A stretch of 11,587 nucleotides of DNA from Candidatus Sumerlaeota bacterium (GTDB lineage Bacteria; UBP6; UBA1177), in assembly GCA_007136595.1 (NCBI GenBank), contig SLGQ01000100.1, positions 1 through 11,587 on the forward strand. The letters are read 5' to 3'. How positions within the stretch are numbered: position 1 is the stretch's first letter; each line of letters opens with the position of its first letter. The translations under genes were made by a program, and so were the position numbers. Below, in pieces: positions 6,358 through 11,587 of this stretch. The notes beneath the pieces were generated by a model. It did no database searches. It saw only the letters and a list, made by a program, of their open reading frames with translations, and was not told the origin of the DNA.

Positions 6358-7350
6358 CTATTTCAGTGACTCTGATATTTTTATTTTAAAGCTGTTTTTA
6401 AGTCTTACCTGAGTAAGAAACCTGTTATATATTTCATCCTCATCGAAGTCAGATCTGTTAAATATCCGTCCACCTGCCATATCGATGTGTCCTCCACCCG
6501 ATCCTATACCGCTTAAAGCCTCCTGGATCATATAGTGTGCCGGAAGTTCTGTCGATTTGCTTCTTACTGAAAATATGATCTCATCAAGATATTTGCTGGA
6601 CAATGCGACAAAATCAATTTCGTCAAGGGTCATTATGAAATCTGAAAGTATTGCAAGGAGATTTTTGTTGCAGCCATTGTTAAAATGACAGTAAGCAAAA
6701 TTATGGTGAACTTTAAGATTTTCAAGCAGATGTCGATGATGGGGCAGATCTTCAAGTTTTATGGAGCTTTTTATAAGAGAATTGACAAAAGCTGTGTCAC
6801 TTATCCTGTGGAGTATGGTAAAAGTTTCAATATCCATAAGGTTTACATTCCTTGAAAGCTGGTGCGTATCAAAACTTATTCCGGCATGGAAAGCTGTTGC
6901 AACTTCCATGGAAGGTTCAAGCTTGATTTCAGCATAATAAGAAAAAATTATAGTTGCACAGGCACCGTAATCACTCCTGATATCGCAAAATTTAACATCT
7001 TCGGGAACATCACCCTGATGATGATCGACAACTGCCAGAACTTTACTTTTAAGTTCAGCCACATTTCTGCTCCCTTTTGTCCCGTCAACAATGACAGTGC
7101 AGTCATCGGTATCTATTTCATAATAGCTGTGATGTTTAAGTTCTATCCCCAGTTTATCTATCATTTTCTGAAGAGAATCTCTTAATATCTCACCATGATA
7201 TATTATGTCCGACTCGATTTTATAGTGTTTCAGAAGTTGCTGCAGTCCGAAAGATGCTGCGACAGCATCATGGTCAGGATAGTTATGTGTCTGAATGAAC
7301 ACCCTTTTTTGCTTTTTTAGCAGTTTGATGAGCTGTTTTACTTTTGCCAT
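6358..7350 (-). CDS. DHH/DHHA1-family phosphoesterase (NrnA-like)
   Basis: A 330-residue cytoplasmic protein with the full motif set of DHH phosphoesterases, which use two metal ions (usually Mn) to hydrolyse short oligonucleotides, pAp or cyclic dinucleotide products. Visible motifs are THNYPDHDA with Asp26 and Asp28, TVIVDG with Asp89, VDHH with Asp109-His110-His111, ISFDT with Asp161, and the DHHA1 substrate-binding loop GSGGGHIDMAGG with His288. Length matches NrnA (oligoribonuclease/pAp phosphatase), but the DHDAVAAS form of motif I differs from the more common DGDAxGS, and the exact substrate cannot be set from sequence alone. It sits 11 bases downstream of the mechanosensitive channel gene, with a modest SD (AGGA) before the ATG at 7350. 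The pairing with envelope genes does not point to a particular pathway. Confidence 0.9.
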   Translation of the reverse strand: MAKVKQLIKLLKKQKRVFIQTHNYPDHDAVAASFGLQQLLKHYKIESDIIYHGEILRDSLQKMIDKLGIELKHHSYYEIDTDDCTVIVDGTKGSRNVAELKSKVLAVVDHHQGDVPEDVKFCDIRSDYGACATIIFSYYAEIKLEPSMEVATAFHAGISFDTHQLSRNVNLMDIETFTILHRISDTAFVNSLIKSSIKLEDLPHHRHLLENLKVHHNFAYCHFNNGCNKNLLAILSDFIMTLDEIDFVALSSKYLDEIIFSVRSKSTELPAHYMIQEALSGIGSGGGHIDMAGGRIFNRSDFDEDEIYNRFLTQVRLKNSFKIKISESLK

Positions 7351-7361
7351 TTAATTCCTGT

Positions 7362-8600
7362 TCATTTTGCTGTTAAGTTCCTGAAATCATTGCCGCTTGG
7401 GTTTTGAAAAACTCTAAGTCCGAAATATTCAACTGATGCGAGAAGATGGTCAAAAATATCGGATTGAACAGCTTCATATTCGACCCATTCAGTAGTTGCA
7501 GTAAAAACATAGACCTGTAAAGGAAGCCCATATTCATCCGGAGAAAGTTGCCTTACTATAGTTATCATATCTTTTCTGAGATCGGTTCTCTGCTCTATAT
7601 ATCTTTTTATATATTGCCTGAATGTCCCTATGTTGGTGAGTCTTCTTCCATTTACCGGCATTGCCGTATCAGCATTATGTTCACTGTTCCATTTTTCAAT
7701 TTCTTTCGTTCTTTCTTCGAGATAATCGCTTATAAGTTGAATTTTTTTCAGTTCCGCTATTTCATTTTCGCTCAGATAGTGAATGCTCGACATGTCGATA
7801 TTGATATTTCTGCATATTCTTCTTCCACCTGATTCGACCATTCCTCTCCAGTTGGTAAAACTTTCTTCAAGGAATTTATGGGTCGGAATGCTTACTATGG
7901 TTCTGTCCCAGTTTTGTACCTTTACAGAATGAAGAGCTATGTCAATGACATCTCCATCCGCATCGTATTTTGACATGACTATCCAGTCACCTTTTTTGAT
8001 CGAATTATTTGAAATTATCTGAATGCCGGCAACAAACCCTAGAATAGTATCCCGGAAAATAAGCATCAGGATGGCTGTCATTGCCCCGAGGCCGCTTAAT
8101 AGAAGAGCAGGGGATTTTTCAATTATTATAGAAACTATAACAATGATACCCATAAGGTAAACAAGTAAAACTACTATCTGGATGATCCCTTTAAGCGGTT
8201 TTTCCTTTGATATTTCAAAAGATTCATAAATTTCAAGAAATGCGTTGGTCAAAGATTTGAAAACAGTAAGAATAGTGAACACGATATAGGAAAGGGCAAT
8301 TTTTTTTATGATGTTTTCTCCTTCGGGGAAAACAAAAGACATCGAATGAATGGCGATAGCCGGAGCAATATTGGCAAGTCGTGAAAAAACTTTCTTTTCA
8401 TAAAGGGTATCGTCCCAGTTATTTTTTGTCTTTTTAACCGTGTATTTGACCGCAGTGTTTACAAATTTTCTTGCAATTAACCATATAGAAAAAGATAGGA
8501 CGGCAATAATGGCTGTATTGTAAATGTATGAAAACCATATATTGTCTTTTAGTAACTGTTCGAAAGTGCCGGGCAAAAAAGAATCAAAAAACAAACTCAT
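7362..8600 (-). CDS. ybdG: MscS-family miniconductance mechanosensitive channel, YbdG type
   Basis: A 412-residue inner-membrane channel that releases solutes when membrane tension rises, protecting against osmotic down-shock. Several transmembrane helices precede the pore helix (about 168-197, rich in Gly and Ala, with LSGLGAMTAILMLIFRD). The conserved MscS beta domain follows: GDWIVM from residue 204, then DGDVIDI, VKVQNWDRTIVSIP and NWRGMVESGGRR from residue 250. The WDRTI, SIPT and NWRGMxESGGRR blocks are typical of E. coli YbdG, which has nearly the same length (about 415 residues). An in-frame TTG at 8687 would add 29 residues, but it lies upstream of the predicted promoter, while the ATG at 8600 directly follows a perfect SD. 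It is the first gene of the operon that continues to 3569. The assignment to the YbdG subgroup is from remembered family motifs. Confidence 0.92.
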   Translation of the reverse strand: MSLFFDSFLPGTFEQLLKDNIWFSYIYNTAIIAVLSFSIWLIARKFVNTAVKYTVKKTKNNWDDTLYEKKVFSRLANIAPAIAIHSMSFVFPEGENIIKKIALSYIVFTILTVFKSLTNAFLEIYESFEISKEKPLKGIIQIVVLLVYLMGIIVIVSIIIEKSPALLLSGLGAMTAILMLIFRDTILGFVAGIQIISNNSIKKGDWIVMSKYDADGDVIDIALHSVKVQNWDRTIVSIPTHKFLEESFTNWRGMVESGGRRICRNINIDMSSIHYLSENEIAELKKIQLISDYLEERTKEIEKWNSEHNADTAMPVNGRRLTNIGTFRQYIKRYIEQRTDLRKDMITIVRQLSPDEYGLPLQVYVFTATTEWVEYEAVQSDIFDHLLASVEYFGLRVFQNPSGNDFRNLTAK

Positions 8601-8610
8601 ATCACCTCCT
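8601..8610 (-). promoter_or_regulatory. Perfect Shine-Dalgarno sequence fixing the channel gene start
   Basis: On the minus strand AGGAGGTGAT sits immediately before the ATG at 8600, a full match to the anti-SD end of 16S rRNA. It supports 8600 over the upstream TTG at 8687 and implies high translation of the first operon gene. Confidence 0.85.
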
Positions 8611-8625
8611 GAAAAAAACCACTGA

Positions 8626-8654
8626 ATTATAGAGTGTAACGCATCTAAAATCAA
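8626..8654 (-). promoter_or_regulatory. Near-consensus sigma-70 promoter for the four-gene operon
   Basis: On the minus strand TTGATT (8649-8654) is followed after exactly 17 bases by TATAAT (8626-8631). The start would fall near 8619, leaving a leader of about 19 bases that holds only the SD. No operator or leader structure is evident, so the operon may be expressed constitutively. Confidence 0.75.
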
Positions 8655-8692
8655 CAGCACGGAAAAAATCTTTTTTTTTATTGACAAAATAG

Positions 8693-8720
8693 TTGACCTG
8701 AGATGATGAATAGTTAGATT
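8693..8720 (+). promoter_or_regulatory. Candidate promoter for the Sel1-repeat lipoprotein gene
   Basis: TTGACC (8693-8698) with a 16-base spacer to TAGATT (8715-8720) would start transcription near 8727, about 30 bases before the ATG at 8756. A perfect TTGACA at 8681-8686 just upstream lacks a good -10 at 17 bases but could serve as an alternative. The promoter lies back to back with that of the divergent operon. Confidence 0.45.
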
Positions 8721-8744
8721 ATTTGGTATTAACTTGTTTTTTTG

Positions 8745-8751
8745 CCGGAGG
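8745..8751 (+). promoter_or_regulatory. Shine-Dalgarno sequence fixing the Sel1 lipoprotein start
   Basis: CCGGAGG ends four bases before the ATG at 8756. The longer in-frame TTG start (8723) lacks such a site and would disrupt a normal lipoprotein signal. CGGAGG or close variants also precede the genes at 2404 and 2274. Confidence 0.7.
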
Positions 8752-8755
8752 TGTC

Positions 8756-10177
8756 ATGCAAAGAATTATACTTCTTTTAACCGTAACTTTATCACTTCTT
8801 GTTGCCGCCTGTGCTTCAAATCCTGCACAGCTTTTTGAAAGAGGGAATGCTTTAAAAGAAGAAGATAAAGAAAGAGCAAGAGGTTTTTTTGAAAGAGCTT
8901 GTGAAGAAGATCACATTGAAGCATGTTACGAAGCGGCTCTTTTGTGGCAGAAAGGTGATGGAATAAGTGAGGAAAACACAAAAGCCAGAAACCTGTTCAG
9001 AAAAGCTTGTGATTCAGAACACAATGAATCATGTTTCATCCTTGCAGATATGTGGGCACATGGAAAGGGAGGTGTCTATCAGGACAGCATGTCGGCATTC
9101 AGCCTTTACAAGGTTCTTTGCAACAGAGGTTTCGGAAAAGGATGCCGGGGAATGGCTGAAATGTATGCCAAAGGTGTTGCATCCATAGAAAAAGATATTG
9201 AAAAAGCAAAGTCTCTGTTCGATAAAGCCTGCATGAAAGGTGACCTTCAAACTTGTGTTGATCTTGGTCAGACATGGTCAAAACTTTTTGATGATCCGGA
9301 AGGTTTTGCCAATATGGAAAAATACTGGGGAAAAGCCTGCGATGAAGGAATGTATGAAATTTGCATAAGATTTGCCGATATGATCGTATTGCGTAAACCG
9401 AGAGAAGAAAGGGCGAGACTGTCCAAAAGATATTACGATGCCGCATGTAACGGCGGTGTTGTTACTGCCTGTTACAGCTATGCAAGAACTGTCGTTGAAA
9501 ATTCCGATCTTGGGGCAAATGTTGAGGCGGAAGTAAAACCGTACTATGAAAAAGCATGTGAGCAGGAACATCCTGAATCATGTTATTACCTCGGTGTTTA
9601 TCTGAGCGAAAAATATGGTGAAACACTTGAGCTTGATAAATTGCGGGAAATGTACAAATACTACGACCTTTCCTGTTCAAACGGTTTTCAAATTGCCTGT
9701 ACAAGTGCAGTCTCACTTAAAAACACTATTGAGGAACAGGAAGAAGCTTTAAGGAAAGAAGAGGAAGACAGGTTAAGAGCTGAAGAAGATGCAAGACTTG
9801 AAGAAGAAAGAAGAATAGAGGCAGAAAAGGAAATGCTCAGACTTGAAAGAGAAAGAGCAGAACTTGAAGCTGAACTGGCTGAAGATGAAAGGCGCAGAGA
9901 AGAGGAAGAATTCAGAAGAATGGAAGAGGAAAGATATGTTGATGATCCCCTTCCTGCCCGTGACTATGATGACGGATTTGATGATATGTTCGACGATGAG
10001 CCCTCATCCCCTCCGCCTTCTGATTTTGATGATTTTGACTTTGATCCTGCTCCGGCACCCTCTTATGATGATGACGATGATGACTGGGGTTTTGGAGGAA
10101 GTGAAGAAGAGGAGGAAGAAGAGGAGGAAAGAAGAAGGAGTCCTGAAGAGGAACTTGAGGATCTTCTCGGTTTCTAA
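8756..10177 (+). CDS. Sel1-like-repeat lipoprotein with coiled coil and acidic tail
   Basis: A 473-residue lipoprotein: the signal ends in LVAAC with Cys19. From residue 49 to 315 there are eight Sel1-like repeats of roughly 36 residues. Each carries a cysteine pair with exactly seven residues between (first pair C49/C57, last C307/C315), a pattern like the Helicobacter cysteine-rich Hcp proteins, in which each pair forms a disulfide within an alpha/alpha repeat. Residues about 323-400 are a highly charged Glu/Arg coiled coil. The last 70 or so residues are dominated by Asp, Glu and Pro and end in EELEDLLGF. The family usually serves as a protein-binding scaffold, so an envelope scaffold is inferred. 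The upstream TTG at 8723 is in frame but would add residues ahead of the signal peptide; the ATG at 8756 follows CCGGAGG by four bases. The gene has its own likely promoter and converges on the TraB-family gene. Confidence 0.88.
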   Translation: MQRIILLLTVTLSLLVAACASNPAQLFERGNALKEEDKERARGFFERACEEDHIEACYEAALLWQKGDGISEENTKARNLFRKACDSEHNESCFILADMWAHGKGGVYQDSMSAFSLYKVLCNRGFGKGCRGMAEMYAKGVASIEKDIEKAKSLFDKACMKGDLQTCVDLGQTWSKLFDDPEGFANMEKYWGKACDEGMYEICIRFADMIVLRKPREERARLSKRYYDAACNGGVVTACYSYARTVVENSDLGANVEAEVKPYYEKACEQEHPESCYYLGVYLSEKYGETLELDKLREMYKYYDLSCSNGFQIACTSAVSLKNTIEEQEEALRKEEEDRLRAEEDARLEEERRIEAEKEMLRLERERAELEAELAEDERRREEEEFRRMEEERYVDDPLPARDYDDGFDDMFDDEPSSPPPSDFDDFDFDPAPAPSYDDDDDDWGFGGSEEEEEEEEERRRSPEEELEDLLGF

Positions 10178-11370
10178 AAAAGAATTCTCATAAGAAAAGG
10201 AAATGCCACAAATGTTCCGATGGAACTTCCTATAGAGGAAAAGAGGGATACAAGAAGTGCTCTTGTGAGTCTGTTCCTCCACCATCCTTTCCAGTGCATG
10301 GTATCTTTGGAAACATTTTCAAAATCTTCAACGAGCGGTTTTACAACATAAAGCTGGACAAGTCCCGTAACAATTCCAGCTCCAATAGTGGGATTAAGAC
10401 TGGTAATCGGAGCAGCGGCAAATCCGGCAAGAACGGTCAATGGGTGTCCAAGTGCTGCAACACACCCTAGAGCGGAAAGAACACCGTTAATTACTATCCA
10501 GTAAATTGCAGCAATACCGGTTGTTTTGGCATCTCCGGTTGCAAAACCCCATATAAACATAAAAGCAACTATTGCAGGAATTATCCATGGCAGGTATCTA
10601 TATATGTTTGAAGATGGCGGAATATTCTCAACTTCTGTCATCTCACTTCTTTTCACTTCCCCTTTTTTTATTCTCTCAATGATCCCTGGCACATGTGCCG
10701 CACCTACAACGGCAACAGTTGTTTCCCCAAGATTGTTTACTATGTTTCCGGCAAGATAGAGGTCTCTTTCATCAAGTATAACCTTTTTCACAGAGGGAAA
10801 TTCTGCTCCCATTTCTTTAATGAGCTGCATCAGCATGTCACCCTTTTTGAGTTCTTCTATCCCGTCTTTGTCAATATCGCTCTCGCTCCCGATAAGCAGT
10901 CCACCGAACATTTTGAGTTTTTCTTTTAAGGTCATAGAACGGATAGTTCTTTTAAGTGTAATGCTTATATCTCTGTCGGCATTGACAATGATCATTCCTT
11001 TTTCGTCTGCGATCTCAATTGCTCTCTTAAATTCTGAACCGGGCTGTATCCCTGTCTTTTCAGCCATTTTTTTCTGATATCCGGAGAGGAGAAGCTGTGC
11101 AGTAAAAAAGAGTACTTTCCCGTTTTTAAAAATTTCAAATATGTCGGTCTGCTGAAACCTTTTGCGGTTTTTGAGCATTTCATATCTGTTGTGATCAAGT
11201 TCTACTGCAACAGTATCAGGAGAAACAGCTTCGATCATATCTTCAACAAGATTTACAGATTCTTCTGAAATGTGTGCCGTTCCGATAAGGTAGAGAACCT
11301 TTCCGTTAGAAAATTCTATTCTGTCAACATTGGGCTTAAAATCTTCAATTGTCCTGATTTCAGAATCCAT
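10174..11370 (-). CDS. TraB/PrgY-family membrane protein
   Basis: A 398-residue protein with an N-terminal TraB-type domain and a C-terminal membrane region. Conserved blocks are LIGTAHISEES with His33, VAVELDHNRYEML with Glu57 and Arg62, a DERDLYLAGNI segment, and VGAAHVPGI with His226; these are the hallmarks of the TraB/PrgY/TIKI group. From about residue 258 there are several hydrophobic helices (WIIPAIVAFMFIWG, AAIYWIVINGVLSALG, a Gly/Ala-rich pair around ITSLNPTIGAGIV, and a final helix before the C-terminus). PrgY of Enterococcus reduces pheromone activity, and animal TIKI proteins are metal-dependent proteases, so a membrane-anchored peptidase-like role is possible, but the bacterial homologues are mostly uncharacterised. 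The ATG (11368-11370) follows GGAG by seven bases and lies inside the end of tatD. The stop overlaps that of the convergent Sel1 lipoprotein gene. Confidence 0.9.
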   Translation of the reverse strand: MDSEIRTIEDFKPNVDRIEFSNGKVLYLIGTAHISEESVNLVEDMIEAVSPDTVAVELDHNRYEMLKNRKRFQQTDIFEIFKNGKVLFFTAQLLLSGYQKKMAEKTGIQPGSEFKRAIEIADEKGMIIVNADRDISITLKRTIRSMTLKEKLKMFGGLLIGSESDIDKDGIEELKKGDMLMQLIKEMGAEFPSVKKVILDERDLYLAGNIVNNLGETTVAVVGAAHVPGIIERIKKGEVKRSEMTEVENIPPSSNIYRYLPWIIPAIVAFMFIWGFATGDAKTTGIAAIYWIVINGVLSALGCVAALGHPLTVLAGFAAAPITSLNPTIGAGIVTGLVQLYVVKPLVEDFENVSKDTMHWKGWWRNRLTRALLVSLFSSIGSSIGTFVAFPFLMRILF

Positions 11371-11587
11371 TTTTTTTCTCCGTTTTATCCGGAACCACCC
11401 GATGATTAGTATTCAGTTGAGATTGTTTGTCAAAAATATTTTGAAAATTATTAAAGATTTTTTCTTTCAGATGTTGCTCTCCGATGTTTTTTATTTTTGC
11501 AGCAAGAGCATATATTTTGAGAATATCTGATGCTTCACTGTAAGTTTTCCCCTTAAAAGGCTGATAAGGTGCATCAGTTTCAAGAAG
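11360..11587 (-). CDS. tatD: TatD-family metal-dependent hydrolase, C-terminal fragment
   Basis: The last 75 residues of a gene that enters from the right edge. The fragment opens with LLETDAPYQPFKGK, the highly conserved block of TatD hydrolases in which the Asp of ETDAP binds a metal ion, then continues with a helical segment (LKIYALAAKIKNIGEQ) and the family's usual NNFQNIF near the end. TatD proteins are cytoplasmic TIM-barrel enzymes with 3'-5' exonuclease or D-aminoacyl-tRNA deacylase activity. Some 20 residues after NIF form a polar tail longer than usual. The TGA stop (11360-11362) lies inside the TraB-family gene, an 11-base overlap that suggests translation of the two is coupled. 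The start and most of the enzyme are not in the window. Confidence 0.9.
   Translation of the reverse strand, partial: LLETDAPYQPFKGKTYSEASDILKIYALAAKIKNIGEQHLKEKIFNNFQNIFDKQSQLNTNHRVVPDKTEKKNGF

Noticed and set aside
8601..8687. N-terminal extension of the channel from TTG at 8687
   Set aside because: The region holds the predicted promoter and SD for the ATG at 8600, and the 412-residue form matches the usual YbdG length.
8723..8755. N-terminal extension of the Sel1 lipoprotein from TTG at 8723
   Set aside because: It would place 11 residues ahead of a complete lipoprotein signal, and the SD at 8745-8751 points to the ATG at 8756.
9843..10285. Alternative frames over the charged tail of the Sel1 lipoprotein
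   Set aside because: They arise from GAA/GAT-rich simple sequence in the true frame and have no credible start or domain.
1..11587. CRISPR array, tRNA, rRNA, insertion sequence or phage genes
   Set aside because: No spaced direct repeats of CRISPR form, transposase or integrase motifs, or recognisable RNA gene sequences were found. The only tandem repeat is coding.

Overview
The window is an AT-rich bacterial segment with ten protein genes, two of them cut by the window edges. I see no RNA genes, insertion sequences, phage genes or CRISPR arrays. The organism is Gram-negative. Four complete genes encode clear lipoproteins, a fifth encodes another exported protein, and Shine-Dalgarno (SD) sequences of the CGGAGG type precede many genes. 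A lipoprotein with Myxococcus-type cysteine-rich modules followed by a (Thr-Gly-Asp)n stalk and a LamG domain suggests a low-GC member of Myxococcota or another former deltaproteobacterial lineage. This is an inference from protein style, not a phylogenetic result.

Layout from left to right: (1) 1-315, minus: N-terminus of an OPT-family oligopeptide transporter. (2) 412-2274, minus: large surface lipoprotein with two Cys-rich modules, a 24-unit TGD repeat, a LamG domain and a C-terminal beta-rich region. (3) 2404-3525, plus, divergent from the previous gene: exported alpha/beta hydrolase carrying two tandem six-cysteine modules that I do not recognise. (4) An apparent four-gene minus-strand operon read from 8600 down to 3569: YbdG-type mechanosensitive channel, DHH/DHHA1 phosphoesterase, lipoprotein of unknown family, and S10 serine-carboxypeptidase-like lipoprotein. 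Gaps are only 8 to 12 bases, and a near-consensus promoter lies just upstream of the channel gene. (5) 8756-10177, plus: lipoprotein with eight disulfide-type Sel1-like repeats, a charged coiled coil and an acidic tail. (6) Minus strand from the right edge: the 3' end of tatD, overlapping by 11 bases a TraB/PrgY-family membrane protein gene. That gene's stop codon overlaps the stop codon of the convergent Sel1 gene.

The shared theme is the cell envelope: three of the lipoproteins have a long Asp/Glu-rich tether directly after the lipidated cysteine, and the secreted hydrolase also has an acidic mature N-terminus. Nothing here proves a dedicated new system. The best candidates for something undescribed are the twin six-cysteine modules on the hydrolase, the S10 homologue with altered active-site residues, and the shared acidic-tether design. 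Two start sites were moved from the longest possible reading frame (channel to 8600, Sel1 lipoprotein to 8756) because SD and promoter sequences support the shorter forms.
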